Notes: generated from the sequence alone by a model not told the origin. Shown: positions 40,884 to 50,403, counted from the stretch's first letter. The stretch is DNA of 64,000 bases from Cryobacterium sp. HLT2-28 (GCF_004402495.1 NZ_SOFH01000021.1:82734-146733); one strand, 5' to 3'. Made by a program: numbers and translations.

Positions 40884-42083
40884 ATGACGACGAGCGCGTT
40901 CGCGGCGCAGGGCGCCGACCTGGAACTGGTCGGCATTCAGAAGCGGTTCCCCGGCTTCACGGCAATCGAACACCTGGACCTCAAGATCCCGGCCGGGTCG
41001 TTCTTCGCCCTGCTCGGGCCGTCCGGATGCGGCAAGACCACCACCCTGCGCCTGGTCGCCGGACTCGAGGAACCCACTGCGGGTCGCATCCTGATCGGCG
41101 GCAAGGACATCACCGGCCAGAAGCCCTATCAGAGGCCGGTGAACACGGTCTTCCAGAGCTACGCGCTCTTCCCGCACATGACCGTGCTCGAGAACGTGGC
41201 GTTCGGGCTGCGCCGGCGCCGGATCGACGAACCGGTCGCCAAGGCGCACGAGGCGCTGCGCCTGGTCGAACTCGACCACCTCGCAGCCCGCAAACCCCAG
41301 CAGCTCTCCGGCGGACAGCAGCAGCGGGTGGCGCTGGCCCGGGCGATCGTGAACCGGCCGGCCCTGCTCCTGCTCGATGAGCCGCTCGGCGCCCTGGACC
41401 TCAAGCTGCGCCGGCAGATGCAGCTCGAGCTCAAGACCATCCAGGAAGAGGTGGGCCTGACGTTCCTGCACGTGACCCACGACCAGGAGGAGGCCATGAC
41501 CATGGCCGACACCGTCGCGGTGATGAACAAGGGCCGGATCGAGCAGATGGGGGCCCCGGAGGAACTGTACGAACTGCCCAGGACCGCGTTTGTGGCGAAC
41601 TTCCTCGGCCAGTCGAACCTCTTCACCGGCCCCGTCGTCGGCAGCACCAGCGACGCCATCGCGGTGGCGGTCGCCGGGCAGAGGATCGTGGTGCCGGCCG
41701 CCCGGGCCCATCGCCACGCCGGCGAGGTCACCATCGGGATCCGCCCCGAGAAGCTCAGCCTGCACCTGTCGGCCCCCGCCGACGACCCGGCCCGCAACAC
41801 CATGGGCCCCGGCCGGGTGATCGACGTCTCCTTCAGCGGGGTGAGCACGCAATACCTGATCACCGTCCCGCAGGTGGGGACCCTCATCGTTTTCGCCCAG
41901 AACATGGCCTTCGGGCCCGTCGCTGAGGAGGGCGGCGAGGTCTGGGTCAGCTGGGACATCACGCACGGCTTCGGCCTGGAGGACGAGCCCGCCGACACGC
42001 CACGGTTCGAGGCGGACACCACCACGAGGAGCATCGCGGCGCAGAGGCGGGCGTCCCTGATCACGGAGCTCGAGGAGGTCTGA
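40884..42083 (+). CDS. potA: polyamine ABC transporter ATP-binding protein
   Basis: A 399-residue ATPase of the PotA/MalK class. Walker A GPSGCGKT is at residues 45-52, then [20 protein letters not shown] and the switch [13 protein letters not shown]. The C-terminal TOBE regulatory domain (about 280-370) includes [10 protein letters not shown] and is followed by a 30-residue tail longer than usual. It energises polyamine import by the two permeases that follow. The stop is 2 bp from the next start. Confidence 0.94.
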   Translation: MTTSAFAAQGADLELVGIQKRFPGFTAIEHLDLKIPAGSFFALLGPSGCGKTTTLRLVAGLEEPTAGRILIGGKDITGQKPYQRPVNTVFQSYALFPHMTVLENVAFGLRRRRIDEPVAKAHEALRLVELDHLAARKPQQLSGGQQQRVALARAIVNRPALLLLDEPLGALDLKLRRQMQLELKTIQEEVGLTFLHVTHDQEEAMTMADTVAVMNKGRIEQMGAPEELYELPRTAFVANFLGQSNLFTGPVVGSTSDAIAVAVAGQRIVVPAARAHRHAGEVTIGIRPEKLSLHLSAPADDPARNTMGPGRVIDVSFSGVSTQYLITVPQVGTLIVFAQNMAFGPVAEEGGEVWVSWDITHGFGLEDEPADTPRFEADTTTRSIAAQRRASLITELEEV

Positions 42084-42085
42084 CG

Positions 42086-43000
42086 ATGGCGTTCGCCGCG
42101 TTCGCCACGACCACCAGCGAGGCCGAGCAGGTGCCGCGGCGCAAGAGCCCGGTCGCGCTCCTGCTGTTGCTTCCCGGCATCCTCTACCTGGTGCTGTTCT
42201 TCCTCACCCCGCTTGTCTCCCTGCTGCTGACGTCGTTCCAGGCCCCGTCCGAGTTCGGGGACATCGGCCAGTACACCTACGCGTTCCGGTGGGAGAACTA
42301 CGTGCAGGTCGTCACCGACTATCTGCCGCACATCCTGCGCTCGTTCGGTTTCGCGCTGATCGCGACCGTGCTCGCGCTGGTCTTCAGCTACCCGCTCGCC
42401 TACTTCATCGGTGTGACGGCCAGGCGCTGGCCGCTGGCGCAGAGCCTCATGCTCGTGCTCGTAATCGCGCCGTTCTTCATCAGCTTCCTGCTGCGCACCC
42501 TCGCCTGGAAGCAGATCCTCTCCGATGAATCGTTCATCATCACCTCGCTGAAGGCGGTGGCCCTGATGGCGCCGGATGCCCACTTCACCGGAACGCCCGC
42601 AGCCGTCATCTTCGGTCTGACCTACAACTTCATCCCGTTCATGACCCTCCCGCTGTACACGACCCTCGAACGCCTCGACCTGCGCTACCTCGAGGCGGCC
42701 AGAGACCTGTACGCGCACCCGGTCGAGGTGTTCCGCAAGGTGACCATCCCGCTGTCGATGCCCGGGATCGTGGCCGGCACCCTGCTGACCTTCATCCCCG
42801 CCGCCGGCGACTACGTGAACGCCAGCCGGGACTTCCTCGGCGGGCCGGACAGCCAGATGATCGGAAACGTGATCGAGGCCAACTTCCTGGTGCTGCAGAA
42901 CTACCCGGCCGCCGCGGCGCTCTCGATCATCCTGATGAGCGTGATCCTGGTCATCGTGAGCGTCTACGTCAAGCGGGCCGGAACGGAGGAACTGCTGTGA
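42086..43000 (+). CDS. potB: polyamine ABC transporter permease, PotB type
   Basis: A 304-residue permease with six membrane helices. The long periplasmic loop after helix 1 contains YTYAFRWENYVQV. The EAA loop is LEAARDLYAHPVEVFRKVTI with the following PLSMPGI. Between helices 3 and 4, FISFLLRTLAWKQILS is typical of PotB. Its stop overlaps the GTG start of potC by 4 bp (GTGA). Confidence 0.93.
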   Translation: MAFAAFATTTSEAEQVPRRKSPVALLLLLPGILYLVLFFLTPLVSLLLTSFQAPSEFGDIGQYTYAFRWENYVQVVTDYLPHILRSFGFALIATVLALVFSYPLAYFIGVTARRWPLAQSLMLVLVIAPFFISFLLRTLAWKQILSDESFIITSLKAVALMAPDAHFTGTPAAVIFGLTYNFIPFMTLPLYTTLERLDLRYLEAARDLYAHPVEVFRKVTIPLSMPGIVAGTLLTFIPAAGDYVNASRDFLGGPDSQMIGNVIEANFLVLQNYPAAAALSIILMSVILVIVSVYVKRAGTEELL

Positions 43001-43803
43001 AATTCTCCCTCGGGCGGTGGCTGCTGCCGGTCTACGCCGTGCTCGCCCTGCTCTTCCTGATGGTACCGATCGTTTACACCTTCATCTTCTCGTTCAACGA
43101 CTCGCAGAAGTCGAACATCACGTGGCGCGGCTTCACCCTCGACAAGTGGCTCAACGTCTGCAATGTTCAGAACGGCGCCGTCTGCGAGGCGTTCGGCAAC
43201 AGCCTCATCATCGGCGCGGTCGCCACCGTGGCCGCGACCGCGCTCGGCACCATGATCGCGATCGCCATCGTGCGGTACCGGTTCCGGTTCCGCTCCGGGG
43301 TGAGCCTGCTCCTGTTCCTGCCGATGGCCACGCCGGAGGTGGTGCTCGGCGCGGGACTGGCCGCCCAGTTCCTGTCCGTGGGCGTGCCCAAGGACATGGT
43401 GACGATCATCCTGGCGCACACCATGTTCTGCATCAGCTTCGTCGTGGTCACGGTCAAGGCCAGGGTGGCCGGCCTCGACCCGGCCCTGGAGGAGGCGGGC
43501 CGCGACCTGTACGGTTCGCCGGGACAGGTCTTCCTGCGGATCACGTTCCCCCTCCTGCTGCCGGGGATCCTCGCCGCCGCGCTGCTCTCCTTCGCGCTCA
43601 GCTTCGACGACTTCATCATCACCAACTTCAACTCAGGGGCGGTGACGACGTTCCCGAAGTACATCTACATCTCGGCGTCGCGCGGCATCCCGGCGGAGGC
43701 GAACGTGGTGGCCTCCGCCGTGTTCATCCTGGCGTTGGTGATCGTGGTCAGCGCGCAGGTGTCAGCCGCGGCTCGGGCGAAACGGCTCGCGAAGTCGGGC
43801 TGA
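42997..43803 (+). CDS. potC: polyamine ABC transporter permease, PotC type
   Basis: A 268-residue permease with six helices. YTFIFSFNDS after helix 1 is characteristic of PotC. The EAA loop reads LEEAGRDLYGSPGQVFLRIT, followed by FALSFDDFIITNF, where acidic residues near the translocation path are conserved in the family. It is the last gene of the operon and converges with the asparaginase gene 10 bp away, with no hairpin between. Confidence 0.94.
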   Translation: MKFSLGRWLLPVYAVLALLFLMVPIVYTFIFSFNDSQKSNITWRGFTLDKWLNVCNVQNGAVCEAFGNSLIIGAVATVAATALGTMIAIAIVRYRFRFRSGVSLLLFLPMATPEVVLGAGLAAQFLSVGVPKDMVTIILAHTMFCISFVVVTVKARVAGLDPALEEAGRDLYGSPGQVFLRITFPLLLPGILAAALLSFALSFDDFIITNFNSGAVTTFPKYIYISASRGIPAEANVVASAVFILALVIVVSAQVSAAARAKRLAKSG

Positions 43804-43813
43804 TCGGAAAAGG

Positions 43814-44839
43814 TCAGACGTAGCTGGCGTGGATCTGGCCGACCTGGCGTCCGCCGCCGTAGACGGCGAGGCCCAGGTCGGGGAGCAGCGCCTCGACGTC
43901 GGTGTGCGCGATCGCGCCCGCATCCGCCAGCAGGCGCAGGGCCACGATGGTGGCCGCCCGCAGGTTGCCGTCGAGGATCTTCAGGGCCACGGTGATCCCG
44001 TTCGCGGCCGAGGCGACCATGATGCCCTCCGCGCCGGTCTTGATGAACAGGCCGAGCCGTTCGATCACGATGGTGTCGGGCAGCCCGGGGCCGGCGATGA
44101 CCCAGCCGTTCTGCCGCACCGCCTCGGCGAGGAACCCGGCCTCGCGGTAGATCGCGAACGGCGAGTTCGACTTGGACGTGGCGATCCGGGCGATGCCGCG
44201 GGCCAGGGCCGTCAGCGAGAGGGCGTGCACGGGGGCGCCGCAGCCGTCGATCCCGGTCGCGGACGGCCGTTCGCCGGTGAACCGCTCGACGACGTCGAGG
44301 ATGCGTTTCTGCAGCGGATGCTCCGGGTCCAGGTAGCCGTTCAGCGCCCAGCCGTTCTGCTTGCAGGCGACGAGCATCGCGGCGTGCTTGCCCGAGCAGT
44401 TCATGTAGACCGGGGCCTTGCCGGCTCCCAGCCGCACCAGCGCATCGCGGGTGGCGGAGTCGTCGGGCCACGCGGCGGGGCAGGCGAGCGCCGTCTCGGG
44501 GATCCCGGCCCGGAACAGCAGGCCCCGCACGAGGTCGGCGTGGCGCTGGGTGCCACTGTGGCTGGCCGTGGCGATCGCCGCGTCCTCACCGCGCAGGGTG
44601 ACGCCGCTGGCCATCACGGCGATGGCCTGGAACGGCTTCATCGACGACCTGGGGAAGATGGGGGTCGTCACGTCGCCGAGGGCGCGGAGGACCGCGCCCT
44701 CGCTGGTGAGCACGACCGCGGAACCCGCGTGCCTCGACTCGATGAAGCCGCTGCGCTCGACGACGGCGAGTTCGACCGCATCGGCGACCGTGAACGTGTG
44801 CGGACCGTGCAGGGTCGCGGCTGTGTAGGGAGAGGTCAC
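43814..44839 (-). CDS. asparaginase, Rhizobium etli AnsA (COG4448) family
   Basis: A 341-residue protein of the L-asparaginase II family typified by R. etli ReAV, unrelated to E. coli asparaginases. The dyads are present: Ser65-x-x-Lys68 (SSMKPFQA) and Cys148-x-x-Lys151 (CSGKHAAM), with Cys200 (GIDGCGAPVH) as the further zinc-site residue. It hydrolyses asparagine to aspartate and ammonia. The start is GTG. It lies 14 bp downstream of a GABA aminotransferase gene on the same strand, so the two are probably cotranscribed as a nitrogen-release unit. Confidence 0.88.
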   Translation of the reverse strand: MTSPYTAATLHGPHTFTVADAVELAVVERSGFIESRHAGSAVVLTSEGAVLRALGDVTTPIFPRSSMKPFQAIAVMASGVTLRGEDAAIATASHSGTQRHADLVRGLLFRAGIPETALACPAAWPDDSATRDALVRLGAGKAPVYMNCSGKHAAMLVACKQNGWALNGYLDPEHPLQKRILDVVERFTGERPSATGIDGCGAPVHALSLTALARGIARIATSKSNSPFAIYREAGFLAEAVRQNGWVIAGPGLPDTIVIERLGLFIKTGAEGIMVASAANGITVALKILDGNLRAATIVALRLLADAGAIAHTDVEALLPDLGLAVYGGGRQVGQIHASYV

Positions 44840-44853
44840 GGGGTCAGGCGGGA

Positions 44854-46236
44854 CTACAGTGCGGCGATCGCGTCGTCGATGACCGAGAGGGCATCGGCGA
44901 GCAGGGCGTCGGTCACGGCGAGGCTCGGCAGGAAACGGAGCACGTTGCCGTAGGTGCCGGCGGTGAGCAGCAGCACGCCGTGCTGCGCGGCGTAGGCGGC
45001 GATCGAGGAGACAGCGGCCGCGTGGGGCTCCTTGCTGGTGTCCCCGGTGCCGGGCTGAACGAGCTCGATCGCGATCATGGCGCCGCGTCCGCGGATGTCG
45101 CCGATGATGTCGTACTTCTCCTGGAGCGCGCCGAGACCCGCACGCAGCGTCTTCTCGATCCGGGCGCCCTCGGCGAGCAGGTCGTTGTTCTCGATCGACT
45201 CGAAGACCGCGATAGCCGCGGCGCAGGAGACAGGGTTGCCGCCGAACGTTCCGCCGAGGCCGCCGGGCTGGGACGCATCCATGATCTCGGCGCGACCGGT
45301 CACGGCGGCCAGCGGCATGCCGCCGGCGATGCCCTTGGCGGTGAGCACGAGGTCGGGGGTCCAGCCGAAGTGCTCACTGGCGTAGTACCTGCCCGTGCGG
45401 GCCATGCCGCTCTGGATCTCGTCGGCGATCATGACGACGCCGTTCTTCGTGCACCACTCCTGCAGGGCGGTGAAGTAGCCGTCGGCCGGGACCATGAAGC
45501 CACCCTCGCCCTGGATCGGCTCGACCACGAGGCAGGCCAGGTCGGTCGGGCCGACGACCTTCTCGAGGTAGGTGATCGTGCGCTTGGCGGCATCCGCGCC
45601 GCTCAGTCCGTCATGGTACGGGTAGGAACTGGGTGCGTGGTAGACGTCGCTGGCGAGCGGGCCGTAGCCGGTCGCGTAGGGCATCGCCTTGTAATTCATC
45701 GCCATGGTGAGCACGGTGCGGCCGTGGTACGCGTGGTCGAGCACGGCGACGGCGCGTCGGCCGGTGTACTTGCGGGCGATCTTCACGCCGTTCTCCACGG
45801 CCTCGGCGCCCGAGTTGATCAGCACCGACTTCTTCGGGAAATCGCCGGGGGTGTGCGCGGCGAGCAGCTCGCAGACGCGCACGTACTCCTCGTAGGGCGT
45901 GATCGTGAACAGGGTGTGGATGAAGTCCTGGGTCTGGGCGACGGCGGCCGCGACGACGCTCGACTCGGTATGGCCGATCGTGGTCACGCCGATGCCGGCG
46001 CCGAGGTCGATGAACTGGTTGCCGTCGACGTCGACAATGATCGCCCCGTTCGCCTTGGCGATGTAGACGGGGAGCGCGCTGCTCACGCCGCCCGACACGG
46101 TGGCCAGGCGTCGCTGCTGCAGTTCGGTGGAGCGCGGCCCGGGAATCGCGGTCACGATCTTGCGTTCCTGCGTCACCGTGTAGACCGGTGCGGCGGAAGT
46201 GGACGGGGTAGTCGAGGGCGTCAGCGTGTCAGTCAT
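44854..46236 (-). CDS. gabT: 4-aminobutyrate aminotransferase (paralog 1)
   Basis: A 460-residue class III PLP enzyme converting GABA and 2-oxoglutarate to succinate semialdehyde and glutamate. Motifs are LINSGAEAVENGVKIARKYT (phosphate cup), VMIADEIQSGMARTG, the PLP lysine in LVLTAKGIAGGMP, and GGTFGGNPVSCAAA. The bacterial GabT N-terminal signature IVTAIPGPRSTELQQRR is present. A TAAACT hexamer lies nine bases before the ATG. It is followed by the asparaginase gene. The second GabT at 47.0-48.3 kb is a clear paralog. Confidence 0.94.
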   Translation of the reverse strand: MTDTLTPSTTPSTSAAPVYTVTQERKIVTAIPGPRSTELQQRRLATVSGGVSSALPVYIAKANGAIIVDVDGNQFIDLGAGIGVTTIGHTESSVVAAAVAQTQDFIHTLFTITPYEEYVRVCELLAAHTPGDFPKKSVLINSGAEAVENGVKIARKYTGRRAVAVLDHAYHGRTVLTMAMNYKAMPYATGYGPLASDVYHAPSSYPYHDGLSGADAAKRTITYLEKVVGPTDLACLVVEPIQGEGGFMVPADGYFTALQEWCTKNGVVMIADEIQSGMARTGRYYASEHFGWTPDLVLTAKGIAGGMPLAAVTGRAEIMDASQPGGLGGTFGGNPVSCAAAIAVFESIENNDLLAEGARIEKTLRAGLGALQEKYDIIGDIRGRGAMIAIELVQPGTGDTSKEPHAAAVSSIAAYAAQHGVLLLTAGTYGNVLRFLPSLAVTDALLADALSVIDDAIAAL

Positions 46237-46326
46237 GATGCAACCAGTTTACCGACCAGCCCGGCGCGCGCGGCGGCGATTTGCTGCGAGAATCGGTTCC
46301 TGCAGCCGCGACCCGAAGGAGAAGCC

Positions 46327-46803
46327 ATGAATGGTGAGCACCGCTATGCCGTGACGGTCGCCTGGACCGGGAACCGGGGCACCGGCACCAGCGACTACCG
46401 GGAGTACGGCCGGGAACACACGATCACCGCGACCGGCAAGGTGCCGATCGAGGCATCCGCCGATCGCAGCTTCCACGGCAACGCCGACCGGTGGAACCCG
46501 GAGGAACTGCTGCTGGCGGCGCTCAGCGAATGCCACCTGATGTCCTACCTGCACGTCGCCGTGCGGCACGGGGTGGTCGTGGTCGGCTACACCGACGACG
46601 CGACCGGCACCATGGTGCAGACGAAGGATGGCGGCGGTCACTTCACCGAGGCCGTCCTCCGCCCCAGGGTGACCGTGCAGGACCCCGGCCAGATCGACCT
46701 GGCCCAGAGCCTGCACGCGGAGGCGGCGAGTCTCTGTTTCATCGCGGCATCCGTCAACTTCCCGGTCCGCCACGCCCCGCAGGCCGTCGCCGCCTCACGG
46801 TGA
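46327..46803 (+). CDS. OsmC family peroxiredoxin-like protein
   Basis: A 158-residue OsmC/Ohr family protein. The two redox cysteines are Cys69 (LSECHLMSYL) and Cys137 (ASLCFIAASVNFPV), as expected for thiol-dependent peroxide reduction. The N-terminus HRYAVTVAWTGNRGTGTSDY places it in the YhfA/OsmC-like subgroup rather than Ohr. GAAGGAG lies ahead of the ATG. It is a single gene set between two gabT paralogs transcribed in the opposite direction. Confidence 0.9.
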   Translation: MNGEHRYAVTVAWTGNRGTGTSDYREYGREHTITATGKVPIEASADRSFHGNADRWNPEELLLAALSECHLMSYLHVAVRHGVVVVGYTDDATGTMVQTKDGGGHFTEAVLRPRVTVQDPGQIDLAQSLHAEAASLCFIAASVNFPVRHAPQAVAASR

Positions 46804-46808
46804 TCGGG

Positions 46809-46841
46809 CCTGTCGAAATCACCGTCCGCGGTCTCGACAGG
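46809..46841. repeat. intergenic inverted repeat
   Basis: CCTGTCGA (46809-46816) and TCGACAGG (46834-46841) form a perfect 8-bp dyad just after the OsmC stop. ACCGTCCGCGG is also repeated directly at 46821 and 46849. It may terminate OsmC transcription. Confidence 0.5.
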
Positions 46842-46876
46842 CTCCACCACCGTCCGCGGCGCCTGCTCGCGGTACG

Positions 46877-46914
46877 GTTCCGGGCTCGCGGCGCAGTTCC
46901 GGGCTCGCGGCGCA
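46877..46914. repeat. 19-bp tandem duplication
   Basis: GTTCCGGGCTCGCGGCGCA occurs twice back to back (46877-46895 and 46896-46914), partly inside the family 2 palindromic element. It accounts for part of the 200-bp gene-free stretch 46804-47003. Confidence 0.8.
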
Positions 46915-46954
46915 GGGTCTACCCTGCGCCCGCTTCCCGAACCTGCGCCACGAG
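46885..46954. repeat. palindromic repeat element, family 2 copy A
   Basis: A 70-bp segment aligning without gaps to 61661-61730, with about 54 of 70 positions identical by hand count. It begins CTCGCGGC and ends GCCACGAG, and shares TGCGCCCGCTTCC at the same offset (40) in both copies. Its ends are near-inverted repeats. Confidence 0.65.
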
Positions 46955-47003
46955 CGCCGCGCCCCGGGCGGGGCGCCCCGACGCCGCGCCGAGACCTGCC
47001 GCG

Positions 47004-48341
47004 TTAGGAGCCCGAGAGGGCCGTAAGGGTCTCCTCGATGACGCTCATCGCGTCGTCGATGAGCGCCTCGGAGATGACGACCGACGGCATGATGCGCAGC
47101 ACGGAGTCCCAGCTGCCGGCATCCAGAACGATCACGCCGTTGGTGGTCGCGTGCTTGATGATCGCGGTGAGCGCCTCGGGGTACGGCGTGGTCGTGCCGG
47201 GGTGCACGAGCTCGACGCCGAACATAGCGCCCTTTCCGCGCACGTCGCCGACGACCGGGAACCTTTCGGTCCAGTCGCCGATGCGGGCCCAGAGGGCCTT
47301 CTCGACGCGCTTCGCCTCGCCGAGCAGGTCATCGCGCTCGATCAGGTCGAACACGGCCAGGGCGGCGGCGGTGGAGACGGGGTTGCCGCCGAAGGTGCCG
47401 CCGATGCCGCCGGGCTGCACGGAGTCCATGATGTCGGCGCGGCCGGTGACCGCGGCGAGCGGGAAACCGCCCGCGATCCCCTTGGCGGTGGTGACCAGGT
47501 CGGGGATGACGTCGTGGTGCTCGATCGAGTACCAGGTTCCCGTGCGGGCGATTCCGGCCTGGATTTCATCGGCGACGAGCACGATCCCGTTGTCGGTGCA
47601 GAACTCGCGGATCCGCTTGAAGTAGCCGGGAGCGGGGATGACGATGCCGCCGTCGCCCTGGATCGGCTCCACGAAGAACGCGGCGATCTCGGTGGCGCCG
47701 ATGTGGGTCGTGATGTAGTCGATGGTCTTCTCGGCGGCTTCCTCGCCGGTCAGTCCGTCGCGGTACGGGTAGCTCGTGGGCACGCTGTAGATCTCACCGG
47801 GGAAGGGGCCCATCCCGGCGCGCTCGGGCCAGGGGCGGTAGGTCATCGCCATGGTCAGGTTGGTGCGGCCATGGAAGGCGTGGTCGAGGGCGACGATCGC
47901 GCGGCGGCCGGTGAACTTGCGGGCGATCTTGACCGCGTTCTCGACGGCCTCGGCACCGGTGTTCACCAGCACGGAGCGTTTCTCGAAGTCGCCGGGGGTG
48001 ATCTCGGCGAGCTTCTCGGCGACGGCGACGTAGTTCTCGTACGGGGTGACGGTGAACAGGGTGTGGGTGAGCTTCGCGGCCTGGGAGGCGGCCGCGGCGG
48101 CCACCTCGGTGTTGGCGTGGCCGATGGTCGTCACGCCGATGCCGCAACCCAGGTCGATGATCTGGTTGCCGTCGACGTCGACGAGGATCGCGCCGGCCCC
48201 GTGGTCCATGTAGATATTGGCAAGGGTGCCCGCGCCGCGGGACACCGAGCGCAGGCGACGTTCCTGCAGCTCGATCGATTTGGGGCCCGGGAGGGCGGTG
48301 ACGAGTTTGCGTTCTTGGGGGACCGAATACTGGGCAGACAT
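47004..48341 (-). CDS. gabT2: 4-aminobutyrate aminotransferase (paralog 2)
   Basis: A 445-residue class III aminotransferase closely similar to the GabT at 44.9-46.2 kb throughout: KLVTALPGPKSIELQERR, LVNTGAEAVENAVKIARKFT, VLVADEIQAGIARTG, the PLP lysine in LVTTAKGIAGGFP, and GGTFGGNPVSTAAA. The duplication with the OsmC gene between the copies suggests an old tandem duplication or a second substrate (for example 5-aminovalerate or beta-alanine). The start is supported by TAAGCT six bases before the ATG. Succinate semialdehyde dehydrogenase is not in the window. Confidence 0.93.
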   Translation of the reverse strand: MSAQYSVPQERKLVTALPGPKSIELQERRLRSVSRGAGTLANIYMDHGAGAILVDVDGNQIIDLGCGIGVTTIGHANTEVAAAAASQAAKLTHTLFTVTPYENYVAVAEKLAEITPGDFEKRSVLVNTGAEAVENAVKIARKFTGRRAIVALDHAFHGRTNLTMAMTYRPWPERAGMGPFPGEIYSVPTSYPYRDGLTGEEAAEKTIDYITTHIGATEIAAFFVEPIQGDGGIVIPAPGYFKRIREFCTDNGIVLVADEIQAGIARTGTWYSIEHHDVIPDLVTTAKGIAGGFPLAAVTGRADIMDSVQPGGIGGTFGGNPVSTAAALAVFDLIERDDLLGEAKRVEKALWARIGDWTERFPVVGDVRGKGAMFGVELVHPGTTTPYPEALTAIIKHATTNGVIVLDAGSWDSVLRIMPSVVISEALIDDAMSVIEETLTALSGS

Positions 48342-48347
48342 GCCCCC

Positions 48348-48353
48348 AGCTTA
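48348..48353 (-). promoter_or_regulatory. -10 element of leaderless gabT2
   Basis: On the minus strand TAAGCT is followed by GGGGGC and the ATG at 48341. Confidence 0.5.
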
Positions 48354-48404
48354 GGTTGCGCCGGTTTCCGCCGTGTTTCGGATGCCCCGCACGCGCTGGA
48401 CGAG

Positions 48405-49199
48405 CTAGACGCGTTCGCGCGGGAACACGCGATCGGCCAGTTTCTGCAGGGTTCCTGAAGGCGGCGATTCGTTGTACTTCCCGGCCAGCTCCTGCCCGGA
48501 CAACGCGTGGATCGCGGCCATGATCTCGTCGGTCGCGCCGCGCCTGGCCTTGCCGGATTCCGCCGAGCCGTGACGGCTCAGGTCGATCGGTGTGCCGAAG
48601 GTGACGGTGACCTTCCGGATGCGCGGGAACTTCGCCCCGACGGGCTGGATCTCCTGGGTGCCGACCAGCCCGACCGGTACGACGACCGCCCCGGTGGTGA
48701 GCGCGAGCCAGGCGACGCCGGTGCGGCCCTTGTAGAGCCGGCCGTCAAGCGAGCGGGTGCCCTCCGGGTAGATGGCGAAGGCACTGTCGGACTCCAGGAT
48801 GTTCCGCCCCGCGTCGAGGGCATCCTGAGCGGCCTGCCCGGCGCCGCGTTCGACCCCGACCGCGCCGATCGAGGTGAAGAAGGTGCGGGAGACGAAACCC
48901 GTGATCCCGGTGCCGGTGAAGTAGGTGGACTTGGCCAGGAACTGCACCCGGCGCGGCGCGGACAGCGGGATCACGATGCTGTCGATGAAGGAGAGATGAT
49001 TGCTGGCGAGGATGACCCGCCCCTGGCGCGGGATGTTCTCGCGACCGGTGATGGTCGGCCGGAAGACCAGACGGGCGATCGGCGCCATGATGCCGTAGCC
49101 GAGGAAATAGACGAAGCCGGGGCGTTTCGTGGGCTCCGGCGTCACCTCCGACGGGTCGGCGAGGGGTTCGTCCTGGGGTTCGACTTTGGCACCGGTCAC
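48405..49199 (-). CDS. plsC: 1-acyl-sn-glycerol-3-phosphate acyltransferase
   Basis: A 264-residue acyltransferase. The HX4D catalytic motif is His68 to Asp73 (NHLSFIDS), the glycerophosphate-binding motif is YPEGTRS, and VPVGLVGTQE follows. One hydrophobic N-terminal segment (about 30-48) would attach it to the membrane. It makes phosphatidate from lysophosphatidate. The start is GTG with TAGTGT six bases upstream. It is divergent from dxr across 121 bp. Confidence 0.9.
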   Translation of the reverse strand: MTGAKVEPQDEPLADPSEVTPEPTKRPGFVYFLGYGIMAPIARLVFRPTITGRENIPRQGRVILASNHLSFIDSIVIPLSAPRRVQFLAKSTYFTGTGITGFVSRTFFTSIGAVGVERGAGQAAQDALDAGRNILESDSAFAIYPEGTRSLDGRLYKGRTGVAWLALTTGAVVVPVGLVGTQEIQPVGAKFPRIRKVTVTFGTPIDLSRHGSAESGKARRGATDEIMAAIHALSGQELAGKYNESPPSGTLQKLADRVFPRERV

Positions 49200-49205
49200 C
49201 CGTCG

Positions 49206-49211
49206 ACACTA
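49206..49211 (-). promoter_or_regulatory. -10 element of leaderless plsC
   Basis: On the minus strand TAGTGT is followed by six bases and the GTG at 49199. Confidence 0.45.
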
Positions 49212-49308
49212 CCGCCAGTGGCGCCGCACGCCGAAAGGACGCACCCGCAACGCCCGCGAATCGAGTGGACGGTGAGCGGGAAGTCCGGCCGATCCCCGAC
49301 CCTGCACC

Positions 49309-49314
49309 TAGCAT
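49309..49314 (+). promoter_or_regulatory. -10 element of leaderless dxr
   Basis: TAGCAT is followed by GGGAGG and GTG 49321. The GGGAGG could also be read as a Shine-Dalgarno sequence, so either initiation mode is possible. Confidence 0.45.
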
Positions 49315-49320
49315 GGGAGG

Positions 49321-50403
49321 GTGCGAAGACGAGTAGTAATTCTCGGGTCCACCGGCTCGATCGGAACCCAGGCCCTCGATGTCATCAAGGCGAACCCGAC
49401 CAGGTTCGAGGTGGTCGGGCTCTCCGCGGGCAGCAACCGGGCGCTGCTCGAGCGCCAGGCCGCGGAGTTCGAGGTCGACGCGACCGCCCTCGGCGCCGAC
49501 GAGGCCGAACAGCTGGTGCGGGATGTCGATGCCGACGTCGTGCTCAACGGCATCACCGGCTCGGTGGGCCTCGGTCCCACCCTCGCGGCGCTGTCCGCCG
49601 GCCGCACCCTCGCCCTGGCCAACAAGGAGTCGTTGATCGTCGGCGGTGACCTGGTGAAGTCGCTGGCGGTACCCGGCCAGATCGTGCCGGTCGACTCCGA
49701 GCACTCGGCCATCGCGCAGGCGCTGCGCTCCGGCACCGCCGGCGAGGTGCGGCGCCTGGTGCTGACGGCATCCGGCGGGCCGTTCCGCGGCCGTCGCCGC
49801 GGCCAGCTGGCAGATGTCACGCCCGCGCAGGCGCTCGCCCACCCGACCTGGAACATGGGGCCGGTGGTGACCACGAACTCTGCCACGCTCGTGAACAAGG
49901 GCCTCGAAGTGATCGAGGCGCACCTGCTCTTCGACGTGGACTACGAACGCATCGACGTGGTCGTGCACCCGCAGTCGGTCGTGCACTCGATGGTCGAGTT
50001 CATCGACGGGTCGACGATCGCCCAGGCATCCCCGCCCGACATGCGCCTGCCGATCTCGCTCGGCCTGGACTGGCCGAACCGGGTGGCCGCGGTCGGGGCC
50101 CCGATCGACTGGACCGTCCCGCAGAACTGGACCTTCGAACCCCTCGACGATTCGGCGTTCCCCGCCGTCAACCTGGCCAAGCACGTCGGCCGGGCCGGCG
50201 GAACCTACCCGGCCGTCTTCAACGCGGCGAACGAGCAGGCTGTCGCGGCGTTCCACGCCGGAGCCATCGGCTTCCTGGGCATCGTCGACACCATCCAGCG
50301 GGTCGTCGAGGCGCACGAGCAGGACGGCCCGCTCACCCGTGAGTCGCTCTCCGCCGCCGAGGACTGGGCCCGCGCCGCGGCGGACAAGCTCCTCGCCCGC
50401 TGA
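49321..50403 (+). CDS. dxr: 1-deoxy-D-xylulose 5-phosphate reductoisomerase
   Basis: A 360-residue enzyme of the MEP isoprenoid pathway that converts DXP to 2-C-methyl-D-erythritol 4-phosphate with NADPH. The nucleotide-binding [14 protein letters not shown] is at the start, [12 protein letters not shown] in the middle, the substrate and metal motif VDSEHSAI follows, then [16 protein letters not shown] and [20 protein letters not shown]. It starts with GTG. It usually lies beside the M50 protease and ispG genes; here 2.8 kb of unrelated genes separates it from the protease. Confidence 0.96.
   Translation: MRRRVVILGSTGSIGTQALDVIKANPTRFEVVGLSAGSNRALLERQAAEFEVDATALGADEAEQLVRDVDADVVLNGITGSVGLGPTLAALSAGRTLALANKESLIVGGDLVKSLAVPGQIVPVDSEHSAIAQALRSGTAGEVRRLVLTASGGPFRGRRRGQLADVTPAQALAHPTWNMGPVVTTNSATLVNKGLEVIEAHLLFDVDYERIDVVVHPQSVVHSMVEFIDGSTIAQASPPDMRLPISLGLDWPNRVAAVGAPIDWTVPQNWTFEPLDDSAFPAVNLAKHVGRAGGTYPAVFNAANEQAVAAFHAGAIGFLGIVDTIQRVVEAHEQDGPLTRESLSAAEDWARAAADKLLAR

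Noticed and set aside
46804..47003. A small gene in the 200-bp space after the OsmC gene
   Set aside because: The space is filled by an inverted repeat, a 19-bp duplication and the family 2 palindrome; no frame has a ribosome binding site or protein-like composition.
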